This document shows, piece by piece, positions 55,121 through 62,996 of a stretch of 64,000 bases of DNA (positions within the stretch are counted from its first letter, which is position 1; every line of letters starts with the position of its first letter). Made by a program: the position numbers and the translations under genes. Origin of the DNA: an uncultured SAR86 cluster bacterium. GTDB taxonomy: Bacteria > Pseudomonadota > Gammaproteobacteria > Magnimaribacterales > D2472. The stretch spans positions 1 through 64,000 of the forward strand of contig CACJSU010000003.1 in assembly GCA_902596165.1 (NCBI GenBank), given 5' to 3'. The notes below the pieces were generated by a model. The model was not told the origin of the DNA. It saw only the letters and a program-made list of their open reading frames with translations, and ran no database searches.

Positions 55121-55159
55121 GTTTAAAAACTACATATATATAGGTTTAAAAACTACATA
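55121..55159 (+). repeat. 16-bp tandem direct repeat at the GfcA-like promoter
   Basis: GTTTAAAAACTACATA at 55121-55136 and 55144-55159, a 23-bp period (about two helical turns). The second copy covers the -35 position of the TATAAT at 55169, so the pair may be activator sites. The remainder of this 284-bp gap is AT-rich; it holds a 16-bp perfect palindrome (AAATAATTAATTATTT, 55213-55228) in the predicted leader. Confidence 0.55.
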
Positions 55160-55168
55160 AATTAGAGT

Positions 55169-55174
55169 TATAAT
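55169..55174 (+). promoter_or_regulatory. Promoter -10 box of the GfcA/YjbE-like gene
   Basis: Consensus TATAAT, with no canonical -35 at 17 nt (TTAAAA), preceded by the paired 16-bp repeats. A start near 55181 would give a leader of about 120 nt ending in a strong ribosome binding site (AAGGAG, 55283-55288) before the ATG at 55300. Confidence 0.5.
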
Positions 55175-55299
55175 ACGTTGGAACCTAAATAATTGATCTG
55201 ATATATATTTTTAAATAATTAATTATTTTGCTAAAAAAATTGTCAAATCACTCATTTATGTTCATAATTAAGCTTTCTATTCAAAGGAGTTGAGTAAAA

Positions 55300-56046
55300 A
55301 TGGCGAAACTAAAAAATAAATTAAGTTACTTACTTGCACTTGTTGCACCTATTTTCTCTATGTCAGTCATAGCTGACGACCAACCAGCTGCAGCTGATGG
55401 AAAAGAAGAGGCAGCCAAAAAATCTTCTGGTGGGTTAAGCGCTGGAGCAATTGCTGCTGCTGTTGCCGCTGCTGCTGCCATTGCAGCTGCTTCAAGCGAT
55501 GATGGTACTTCAGCTCCTGCACCGACTCCTGCACCGACTCCTGCACCGACTCCTGCACCGACTCCTGCACCTACAGAAGTTTATGAATACGAAGTACAAC
55601 AAGTCTCAACTATTAATACAACAACAAACTCTGTAAGTCAGACTAATACAACCACAGACTCTGTTGTTAAAGAATTAGTTACAAGTAAGACAAATTCGTC
55701 TACCACTACCAACACTAATTCTGACGTAACAACTAATACAGTTACACAGACAATCGCTACAGCAACTGGTGTCGTATACGATACTAGCTTAGAGGAAAAC
55801 ACAACAAAAACTGAAAATGATGGTTTTGCTGATCTAGGCGAATACTACTACATGGAGCAAACTGTTCAAATTGAAGGTAATACATTTGTAGATACAGAAG
55901 TTGAGGTTGATGTCGAGGTTGATGTCACTGAAGAAGTATCCAGCATCGTTGAAACTGAAGTTGAAATAGAAATTATTGTACCGAATGAGATTACTCAAGA
56001 AGTTGAAGAAACAATTACTGCTACCGCAACAAGACTAGTTCAGTAA
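55300..56046 (+). CDS. GfcA/YjbE-like secreted low-complexity protein
   Basis: A 248 aa exported protein. Residues 1-26 are a signal peptide (LSYLLALVAPIFSMSVIA-DD). Then comes GGLSAGAIAAAVAAAAAIAAASSDD, a Gly/Ala hydrophobic segment followed by acidic residues, the pattern found in YjbE/GfcA proteins of exopolysaccharide loci. Next are five APTP-type repeats, a Thr/Asn/Ser-rich stretch, and a C-terminal third of alternating Val and Glu/Asp (EVEVDVEVDVTEEV). E. coli YjbE is only about 80 aa, so this one is much longer. It faces yjbF/yjbH across a shared terminator. Function of the family is unknown; assignment rests on pattern plus location. Confidence 0.65.
   Translation: MAKLKNKLSYLLALVAPIFSMSVIADDQPAAADGKEEAAKKSSGGLSAGAIAAAVAAAAAIAAASSDDGTSAPAPTPAPTPAPTPAPTPAPTEVYEYEVQQVSTINTTTNSVSQTNTTTDSVVKELVTSKTNSSTTTNTNSDVTTNTVTQTIATATGVVYDTSLEENTTKTENDGFADLGEYYYMEQTVQIEGNTFVDTEVEVDVEVDVTEEVSSIVETEVEIEIIVPNEITQEVEETITATATRLVQ
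55514..55572 (+). repeat. 12-bp tandem repeat, about 5 units
   Basis: CTCCTGCACCGA repeats almost perfectly from 55514, with the last unit truncated, encoding Pro-Ala-Pro-Thr units inside the GfcA-like gene. As 12 is a multiple of three, slippage would change protein length without a frameshift. The GC content is well above the surroundings. Confidence 0.85.
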
Positions 56047-56062
56047 TACTTAAATTATTAAC

Positions 56063-56092
56063 AAAAAAGGAGTCAGAAATGGCTCCTTTTTT
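56063..56092. terminator. Bidirectional intrinsic terminator
   Basis: AAAAAAGGAGTC-AGAAAT-GGCTCCTTTTTT: a 12-bp stem (one G-T pair) with a 6-nt loop, and A/T tracts on both sides, so it should stop both the plus-strand GfcA-like message and the minus-strand YjbF message. The yjbF stop codon (56091-56093) overlaps its edge. Confidence 0.85.
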
Positions 56093-56726
56093 ATTTCCAT
56101 ATATAAAAAAATTCAATTGTAAGAGGTGTCATTTTAGGATTGAGAGTTTGAATAGTTTTTTTAACTAGCCCTTTTTCATCTAGCCAATAATAATTCTCTG
56201 CTTGCCAATTTAATAATTCAATTTTCACAGTTTCTTTTAAAAGAGAAGTTATAGCTATTTCTTCAAACTGAACATATATATTCTCAGCAGGTAAACTCTC
56301 TAAGAAAACATCATGCTCCACAACTGCATCAGGATTTTTTAAGCTAACAAGTCTCTTTAAAGGATATTGTTCTTCAGTTTCCCAGGATGACCCACTCCAA
56401 TTAAGATACTGAAAATCATGAAGTAGCCCATATGTTGAGATAACTTTACCATTTCTCGTATATATAAGCTGATTATCAGCGCTTACCCATTCAAGAACTC
56501 CATTTTCAGCAACATTTGATAGAGTCATAATTGCTCCTGGACCGTCTTCAAACTGAGCTATGATAAAAGAGAAGGATCTTGCCTCAAACTCCTCTTTTGT
56601 TATTACAACTTTCGGAGGCTCTAATATAGCAGATTTAAAAAGCGGTATAGCATCTGAAAAAGACACGAAGGAGCAAGAGTGTACAAAGAAAACTAAAGCC
56701 AAAAGATGTAATTTCTTATCAATCAT
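56091..56726 (-). CDS. yjbF: YjbF/GfcB-family outer-membrane lipoprotein
   Basis: The 211 aa protein has a lipoprotein signal (LLALVFFVHSC) and the YjbF/GfcB (PF11102) features: AQFEDGPGAIMTLSNV, LEWVSADNQLIYTRNGKVISTYGL, and the C-terminal strand NYYWLDEKGLVKKTIQTLNP. In E. coli the gfcB/yjbF product is a lipoprotein of exopolysaccharide/group 4 capsule export. It overlaps the upstream yjbH by 8 nt, and the pair matches the yjbFGH order, except that no separate yjbG (gfcC) gene is present. Confidence 0.82.
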   Translation of the reverse strand: MIDKKLHLLALVFFVHSCSFVSFSDAIPLFKSAILEPPKVVITKEEFEARSFSFIIAQFEDGPGAIMTLSNVAENGVLEWVSADNQLIYTRNGKVISTYGLLHDFQYLNWSGSSWETEEQYPLKRLVSLKNPDAVVEHDVFLESLPAENIYVQFEEIAITSLLKETVKIELLNWQAENYYWLDEKGLVKKTIQTLNPKMTPLTIEFFYIWK

Positions 56727-58905
56727 AAAAGTCTTCCCAGTTTCTGTTTATATTATATGAATTTGCTTGATCAGTAATTCCGTACAAATGATGTGAGTGA
56801 ACTAAATATTGAGCTCCATCTCTTGTTAAAGGTCTTAAACCAAAACCTGCGATACCCTTCGTTCTTTGATCAAAGAAAAATTCAATTGGTACATAAAAAT
56901 AAAATCCTTTATCAAAGCTACCTTCTCCAAACTCCTCTTTGCTGATATCTGTTCTTGAAAAAAAGGCGCCTATTCGCAAACCACTCTTAAAACGCCTGCT
57001 AAGATCAAAATTAATTCCTGAATCTTTTGCAAGAAATCTCCCGCCCTTTAGCCTCAATAATAGTTGTGTGCGTGGCTCTTCATAAAAAATATTTATATGG
57101 CCTGTTTCAGTTTCATAATCTCTAAATTTGAACATTTGATCATAGTCTCTTTGTTTGACATTCCAGTACTCCATCCCAATAGCAAATGTACTATTAAAGG
57201 GTCTGTATAATGTTTCGAAACCATAGCCACCAAACATTGGTTCAAATATTCCGGCAGATAACTTGGCATACAAATTTTTTGCAGGCCTATGAAACCAATT
57301 TAATTGAATTCTTTTAAAATGACCTTTTCTACTTTGTTTTAAGTATTTAACTATATCGGTTCTTACATGAGGCAATATGCTATCTGATGCTAGCTTTAAA
57401 TCATCAAAATTATCTACTATGCCAATTGCCCCTGATGTTACAAGAGAAAGATTATATCTAAATAGCAACTCAGTATGGATTGCCAAAGATAGATCACCAA
57501 AATAAAATCCATCCGGGCCACCTATTTGTGACCTTATTGATGGTGCAGCTTTCCAAAAAAATGCTGGGAAATCTACATCTGGAGCAAAACTATAATTTTT
57601 GGGGTCGTACTGAGGATTTGAAATTTTAACTGATCGCTTTAAAGAATTATGATCTTTTGTAGATTCATATAAATTATAAGCATGCCTATCAATTGTAATT
57701 GTATTTAAGTTCATTCCAGCATTTGTATTTGCAAGCTTAAAGGTATCGATTTCATCTGGTACAACTTCGTCAAGAACTCGGGTAATTCTTCCAGTGGCTC
57801 TTGCATAACTTATGTACTTATCTTGAGCATACTGAACTTCAAGAGTGTTATTTTTAATCTCTGCTTTTTGTAAGTAAAGATTTCTATCATTTAAATGTTT
57901 TAAGATTGACCTATATATATAGGTATCATTTCCTTTACTAATTGCTTTAAATTGTTCAGCATTCTCAACTGGTTCATGCCTATCAGTTTTTACAATTTTA
58001 GGATTATCGCCCTTGATCCCGGCATGAAATGAAAAACCAAAACTAAAAGTATTCCCCTTTGTAATTGATGCCTTAAGATGAAAGTTATCAGTAAGTGGAT
58101 ATATAAAACCAAAATTAAATTTTGAATCAGGCTTCTTTATTGGTTTATAAGCTAAATTAAAACTTTCTCTTCCAAGCGGGAATCCCTCTTTTTCATAATT
58201 TGTTCCATCATATTCAACCTTAAATCTTGAACCATTGAGATTAGGAATAAATATTTCAGCACCAGCAAAGATACCCGCATCGCCACTAAAAAAATCACCA
58301 ATATTAAAATCCCCTCCCATGGTTCCTGATGAGCCAACACCAGTTCTATTATCAAAACTATCACTGATTGATGAGAGAGGATTGGTAATTTTATTACCTG
58401 ATAATGTCCCCCATCCCATACCCAAGCTGAAGTCAATATTTGAGACCTGTTTATTTGCAACTACGTATTCAGCACCAAAAATACCAGTTCCAGCTAAATC
58501 TCTTGCTCCAATGGCAACAGAAGGAAATATGCCTCTCTCAGAAAAGATTTTTGCTTTAACATCAAAACTTTTATCTTTATAACTTTGGCCTCCACTAAAT
58601 TCTTTTATAAGACTGTACTTAGCGTTATCTATGTCAGTGTATTGATATGAAAATTCAAACCAATCGAAAGGATACATTACAATAGAGCCCCTTCTGTAAA
58701 CTCCATTCTGCACCCAATTAAATGCAATTGAGCCCTCATCATAAAATCTAGCTGATGGATTTTGAAGAACTCCCAAACCTCCAAAATTACCAAAACTTGG
58801 ACTTTTTGATGGGTAAATATAGTCGGAAATATCACTTTTAACATGAACGCATAAAGCAAATATAGCAACACATACCCATAACCTTACTTTAAACAAAGTA
58901 TTCAT
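56719..58905 (-). CDS. yjbH: YjbH/GfcD-family outer-membrane beta-barrel protein
   Basis: A 728 aa exported protein (signal VRLWVCVAIFALCVHVKS) of the YjbH/GfcD family (E. coli ~698 aa). It opens with SPSFGNFGGLGVLQNPSARFYDEGSIAFNW, the conserved start, and continues as alternating strands of a long beta-barrel with aromatic girdles, including FGGYGFETLYRPFNSTFAIGMEYW and FDLSRRFKSGLRIGAFFSRTD. Structural predictions of E. coli homologues suggest tandem barrels for polysaccharide passage. It is sandwiched between the SLBB export protein and yjbF, spaced 29 bp and -8 nt. Confidence 0.87.
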   Translation of the reverse strand: MNTLFKVRLWVCVAIFALCVHVKSDISDYIYPSKSPSFGNFGGLGVLQNPSARFYDEGSIAFNWVQNGVYRRGSIVMYPFDWFEFSYQYTDIDNAKYSLIKEFSGGQSYKDKSFDVKAKIFSERGIFPSVAIGARDLAGTGIFGAEYVVANKQVSNIDFSLGMGWGTLSGNKITNPLSSISDSFDNRTGVGSSGTMGGDFNIGDFFSGDAGIFAGAEIFIPNLNGSRFKVEYDGTNYEKEGFPLGRESFNLAYKPIKKPDSKFNFGFIYPLTDNFHLKASITKGNTFSFGFSFHAGIKGDNPKIVKTDRHEPVENAEQFKAISKGNDTYIYRSILKHLNDRNLYLQKAEIKNNTLEVQYAQDKYISYARATGRITRVLDEVVPDEIDTFKLANTNAGMNLNTITIDRHAYNLYESTKDHNSLKRSVKISNPQYDPKNYSFAPDVDFPAFFWKAAPSIRSQIGGPDGFYFGDLSLAIHTELLFRYNLSLVTSGAIGIVDNFDDLKLASDSILPHVRTDIVKYLKQSRKGHFKRIQLNWFHRPAKNLYAKLSAGIFEPMFGGYGFETLYRPFNSTFAIGMEYWNVKQRDYDQMFKFRDYETETGHINIFYEEPRTQLLLRLKGGRFLAKDSGINFDLSRRFKSGLRIGAFFSRTDISKEEFGEGSFDKGFYFYVPIEFFFDQRTKGIAGFGLRPLTRDGAQYLVHSHHLYGITDQANSYNINRNWEDFYD

Positions 58906-58934
58906 TTCTGGGATGTGATCAAACCAAAAGACTC

Positions 58935-60752
58935 TTAATCTTTAATACTATTTAGTGAAGCCAATGAAATTGCCAAACTGCTTAATATAGGAGAGACTGT
59001 TGCAGCATACACTACGCCTGAAAGCTGACCAATATCTCTAGGCGCGTAAATAATTGAGCCTGGATAAATATCTACAGATTTCATCGAAGAAAATAAACTT
59101 GTATTGTATATACTAGTTTTCCCATCAGGATCTATAACAATAATTTCTTTTTGAGATGAATCATTAAGTCCGCCTGCTAATTTAAGGTAATCTTTTATAT
59201 TAAATGCTGGGTTATAGTTAAGATTTGAAGGATTTTTAAAATCTCCAAATAAATAAACAACTCGTGCTAATGGAGGGATTACAATGCTATCGTTAGCTTG
59301 CAAAGTAATGTCATGAATTGGATCAAGATCAGCTTTATTAACATCAAAATTAGTTACTATCCTTCCTGAATATCTTCTTGATCTTAATTCTTCTGCTAAA
59401 AAGTCTAATGCCGCAGGATTGATATTTGTATTAGGTTTGCCAATATTTGAAATTAGATAATTCACGGTATCTGAATAATTCAATTGAGCAAATTTCTTTT
59501 CCATTTCTATGGCTTCCTCTCTAAAAAGAGCACCGCCATATATGTAAGCGCCATCTTTATAACCACCAGCTTTTTGGACAATATCAGATAACGTTTCACC
59601 TTCAAAAATACTATATTTACCTGGTCTAGCTACCATGCCAGAAATCTCAACTTCTTTGATTGGCTCTAAAATATTTCTATAATTTGGAACAATAATTGAG
59701 TCCCTGGGCCTCAAAACAAACTCATCAATGTCAGTAAATGGAACATTTAATAAGGAATTTTCATTGAGACCGATCCTATTTACATATATATTTCGATGTC
59801 CAACAAATCCTTCTGAAAGTCCGCCAGCATAAGAGATTATTTGTCCAGCAGTTTCTGTTGGTAACGCCTCAAATATTCCAGGCAGGTTAACGCCCCCTGT
59901 CACTGGGACTTGAAATGCAATAGGGTGAATAAATATGGTATCTCCAGATCTTAAAGCTGCACCAGATTGATAATTTCCGTAAACTAATATGTCATATAGG
60001 TCTAGTGTTTCAATGGTTTGCCCGTCTCTTCTTAGCTCAATTTTTCTATACGATCCATTTTTAGAAATTCCACCAGCAACATTAATTGCCCCAAGAAGAT
60101 TTGAGCCTCCGCTAATTGTGAAGATTCCTGGACTAACAATTCCACCTAATAACAAGACTTGTATATCTCTAATTTTAGTTAATGTAAGAAAATGAGAGGT
60201 TCCCATAAGCGAGGCTTCAATAAATGTAGAAACATCTGATTCGACCTGTGAAAGTGATTTGCCAGATACCACTATTTTTCCAAGTTTTGGTATGGTGATT
60301 GAGCCATCTCTCTGAACCATAAGATCGTAATCTTCTTTAACTTTACCAGTAAGCAATAATCTGAACTGATCTCCAACATCAACTACATAATTTGAGCCTA
60401 AATTTGGTACGTTAACTGGCATAAAAGAAGATTGGATAGTGCTAAAAAAGCGTTCGCCAAATCTTTCTAGCTTTGATGGATTCGAGGAATCCTCATCATC
60501 TAGTCTATTTTCAAGAATCTCAATTTGATCTTTCAATTTCTGTAATATAATCTTATTTTTTTCTAGGGTAGTATCTGCTCTAAAAAGCTGTTCTAACTCT
60601 TCTTCTTTTTCAGTTGAATTGGAATCTTCAAATTCCCCTCTTAAAGATGGCGGCAAACCTTCAAGAAACTCCTTGTCAACAATTGTATTTGGTTGGAAAG
60701 CATCTTGAGCAAATGCCAAAGAAGAAAATAAAAAAAGGATGCAAAATTTCAT
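58935..60752 (-). CDS. Multi-SLBB polysaccharide export protein (Wza-related)
   Basis: Outer-membrane/periplasmic polysaccharide export protein. I use the ATG at 60752 (605 aa), giving a clean signal peptide MKFCILFLFSSLAFA-QD; the track start is a TTG upstream. A coiled coil spans ~55-95 (LEKNKIILQKLKDQIEILENRL). The Poly_export motif is VGDQFRLLLTGKVKEDYDLMVQRDGSITIPKLGKI. Several SLBB domains follow (ILLGGIVSPG..., VTGGVNLPGIFEAL, VEISGMVARPGKYSIFEG, VYLFGDFKNPS). Unlike Wza (379 aa, lipid-anchored) there is no lipobox Cys. YjbG/GfcC is itself SLBB-like, so this gene may cover its role. Confidence 0.87.
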   Translation of the reverse strand: MKFCILFLFSSLAFAQDAFQPNTIVDKEFLEGLPPSLRGEFEDSNSTEKEEELEQLFRADTTLEKNKIILQKLKDQIEILENRLDDEDSSNPSKLERFGERFFSTIQSSFMPVNVPNLGSNYVVDVGDQFRLLLTGKVKEDYDLMVQRDGSITIPKLGKIVVSGKSLSQVESDVSTFIEASLMGTSHFLTLTKIRDIQVLLLGGIVSPGIFTISGGSNLLGAINVAGGISKNGSYRKIELRRDGQTIETLDLYDILVYGNYQSGAALRSGDTIFIHPIAFQVPVTGGVNLPGIFEALPTETAGQIISYAGGLSEGFVGHRNIYVNRIGLNENSLLNVPFTDIDEFVLRPRDSIIVPNYRNILEPIKEVEISGMVARPGKYSIFEGETLSDIVQKAGGYKDGAYIYGGALFREEAIEMEKKFAQLNYSDTVNYLISNIGKPNTNINPAALDFLAEELRSRRYSGRIVTNFDVNKADLDPIHDITLQANDSIVIPPLARVVYLFGDFKNPSNLNYNPAFNIKDYLKLAGGLNDSSQKEIIVIDPDGKTSIYNTSLFSSMKSVDIYPGSIIYAPRDIGQLSGVVYAATVSPILSSLAISLASLNSIKD

Positions 60753-60903
60753 CACGAAAAATTTGTTACATTGAATATTAGTAATAAACTTCATAAATTT
60801 AACCAAAAAAAGAATAGATAAATTATATAATAATTTACTAATAAACTCCCTAATTTAATGGATTTAGGGGCATAAATGAACTTGATGAAGCCTAAGTAAT
60901 AGA

Positions 60904-62088
60904 TCAATTTATATTAAAGATATCCCTGGTGAAAACTTTTTTCTGAACATCTTTTAAACTACCATCAACTCGATTGGATAATATCAGATCGGATTGTTTT
61001 TTAAATTTCTCCAAATTCTTTTCCACTTTAAACGAATCCCAAGTAGTATTAGTTAAACTTGGCTCGTATATAATTATTTCAATACCTTTTTTACTAATCA
61101 ATGAAATAATATCAAGAATTGCTGCCGATCGAGTATTATCAGAATTTGCTTTCATTAATAATCTATATATACCAACCTTTTTAGGTCTCCCTTTAACTAT
61201 CATTTCTGCAATAAACTTTTTCCTTATTTCGTTTGATTTTACCGTTGCCTCTATTAAAGATTGAGGAGTATTAGTTTCATTGAAGCTGGATAAAAGTTGT
61301 TTAGAATCCTTTGGAAGACAATAACCTCCATAGCCGAATGATGGATTATTATAATAATTGCCTATTCTAGAATCTGCAGAGATGCCATTAATTATAGTTT
61401 CCACATCAAGATCTTTTTGCATCGATAGGCTATCTAGCTCATTGAAAAAAGCAACCCGCATTGCAAGATATGTATTAGCGAAAAGTTTTATAGCTTCAGC
61501 CTCATTAGGATCGGTATATAAAATAGGAACATCATCTATATCTGCGGCTTGCATCATAAGCAATCCAAATAATTTTGCTTTCTTTGATTTACTACCTATA
61601 ACTATCCTTGAAGGCTTTAGATTATCGTTCAATGCAGAACCCTCTCTAAGGAACTCAGGAGAATACAATATGTTCTCCGTATTATATCTATCTTGTAATT
61701 TATCTATAAAACCAATCGGAATGGTGGATTTAATGACTATAAGAGCATCTTTCGAAAAACTAAAAATATCTTTTACAATTTGCTCGATGTCTTTTGTATT
61801 AAAGTTCTGAGTATTTGCATCAAAATCTGTTGGTGTGCATATTAGGAATAATTCGCTTTTTCGAAATGATTCATTTTGTGAAGAAACTGCTTGAAGATTA
61901 ATTGATTGATTTTGTAGAAAGATTTCAATCTTCTCATCTTTTAAAAAACTTTCTCTATTATTAATAGCATTAACCCTATCTTGATTTATATCGAGGATTG
62001 TTACGTAGTGACTTCTTGAAAGAACGAGGGCTAATGACATACCAACGTAACCAGCACCAATGATTGAAATTTTTGTTGGTGTTTTCAT
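60904..62088 (-). CDS. UDP-glucose/GDP-mannose dehydrogenase family protein
   Basis: Four-electron NAD-dependent dehydrogenase making a UDP-hexuronic acid, 394 aa (E. coli Ugd 388). N-terminal GAGYVGMSLALVLS, IKSTIPIGF near residue 123, SPEFLREGSALND near 145, and the catalytic Cys in GYGGYCLPKDSKQL near residue 258. The product, probably UDP-glucuronate or UDP-galacturonate, would feed the polysaccharide exported by the downstream SLBB/YjbH genes; acidic sugars are common in such polymers. UDP-glucose versus GDP-mannose or HexNAc preference is uncertain. Confidence 0.9.
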   Translation of the reverse strand: MKTPTKISIIGAGYVGMSLALVLSRSHYVTILDINQDRVNAINNRESFLKDEKIEIFLQNQSINLQAVSSQNESFRKSELFLICTPTDFDANTQNFNTKDIEQIVKDIFSFSKDALIVIKSTIPIGFIDKLQDRYNTENILYSPEFLREGSALNDNLKPSRIVIGSKSKKAKLFGLLMMQAADIDDVPILYTDPNEAEAIKLFANTYLAMRVAFFNELDSLSMQKDLDVETIINGISADSRIGNYYNNPSFGYGGYCLPKDSKQLLSSFNETNTPQSLIEATVKSNEIRKKFIAEMIVKGRPKKVGIYRLLMKANSDNTRSAAILDIISLISKKGIEIIIYEPSLTNTTWDSFKVEKNLEKFKKQSDLILSNRVDGSLKDVQKKVFTRDIFNIN

Positions 62089-62149
62089 ACTTTATTGTTG
62101 ATACAAAAAATATATTATGAAAGCAATAATTTAGAGAAAATAAATAATT

Positions 62150-62962
62150 TTATGACTCTCTTCCATAGTAATCTTCGTATCTCGTAATATCTGACTCCTC
62201 TAATATCTCTCCGCATTGAACCTCTATAACGATCAGCTCTTCAGTATGCTCATTTGAAAGTCTATGAATTGAATGCAATGGAATGAAAACATATTCACCT
62301 GAATTAACCAGAGAGATTTTTGAATCGATTTCAACTGTAGCTTGACCTCTAACTACAACCCAATGCTCAGATCTATGTTCGTGTTTTTGCAGGCTAAGTT
62401 TTCCACCAGGATTAACATTAAGTTGTTTAACCTTAAATCCAAACTCGTCAATAAATGCAGAGTGCTTTCCCCATGGTGCAATAATTGTTTCTGTGCTAAT
62501 GAGGTGATCTGTTTTAATATTTGAAGCATAATTTGTGATAAAGTTTTCAACCATCCATGAACTGCTGTTAATTTTTTCTATTCCACCAATTCCGTATATA
62601 AATTCAACGCTTGGATTGTCAGAAAATTTCTTAAGCTCGGGAGTATTTTCTTTGCCTCTATCTCCACCATTTGCAAAAATAACTTTATTTGAAAACTTTA
62701 AACATTCGTTTATTGCATCACATGCTGAATTATCCCTGTCATCGAATTCAATTACAGCATCTACAAAATTTAAATTCTCTATAATTGCTTTCCTTTCATT
62801 AATTGGCATAAGCAAATATTTTTTCTTTCTTATCAACCATTCATCAGAATTTAAACCAACGATTAGATATTTAGAAGATTTTTTGGCTGCTTTGAAATAC
62901 TCTATATGCCCTCTATGCAGGGGATCAAAGCCACCAGTAACTAAGCAGATTTCGTCTTTCAT
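62150..62962 (-). CDS. Cytidylyltransferase-cupin fusion protein
   Basis: A 270 aa protein of two parts. Residues 1-~140 are a nucleotidyltransferase of the TagD/HldE-C/RfaE family: GGFDPLHRGHIEY (HxGH active site), VGLNSDEWLIRKK, and SSSW near residue 130. Residues ~150-265 are a cupin of the type found at the C-terminus of AlgA/ManC mannose-1-phosphate guanylyltransferases (VNPGGKLSLQKHEHRSEHWVVVRGQATVE, IPLHSIHRLSN), with a complete His/Glu metal site. It may activate a glycerol-, ribitol- or sugar-phosphate and isomerise it. The combination is unusual; start ATG at 62962 is natural. Confidence 0.82.
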   Translation of the reverse strand: MKDEICLVTGGFDPLHRGHIEYFKAAKKSSKYLIVGLNSDEWLIRKKKYLLMPINERKAIIENLNFVDAVIEFDDRDNSACDAINECLKFSNKVIFANGGDRGKENTPELKKFSDNPSVEFIYGIGGIEKINSSSWMVENFITNYASNIKTDHLISTETIIAPWGKHSAFIDEFGFKVKQLNVNPGGKLSLQKHEHRSEHWVVVRGQATVEIDSKISLVNSGEYVFIPLHSIHRLSNEHTEELIVIEVQCGEILEESDITRYEDYYGRES

Positions 62963-62996
62963 TGAAATATTATACTGTTAAAAAATTTTACAGTAA

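Noticed and set aside
55514-55572. Possible CRISPR array
   Set aside because: The repeats are contiguous 12-mers without spacers and lie inside a coding frame.
55367-55636. Small ORFs with repetitive peptides (QESV repeats on minus, HRLL repeats on plus)
   Set aside because: They are other-frame shadows of the 12-bp repeat in the GfcA-like gene.
60807-60903. CCCTAA/TTAGGG inverted repeat before the SLBB gene as a terminator or JUMPstart-like element
   Set aside because: The stem is only 6 bp with a 10-nt loop and no T-run, and there is no match to the JUMPstart/ops sequence.
61358-61810. 150 aa plus-strand ORF antisense to the UDP-sugar dehydrogenase; similarly 62535-62981
   Set aside because: They overlap well-supported genes on the other strand and show no recognisable domain or ribosome binding site.
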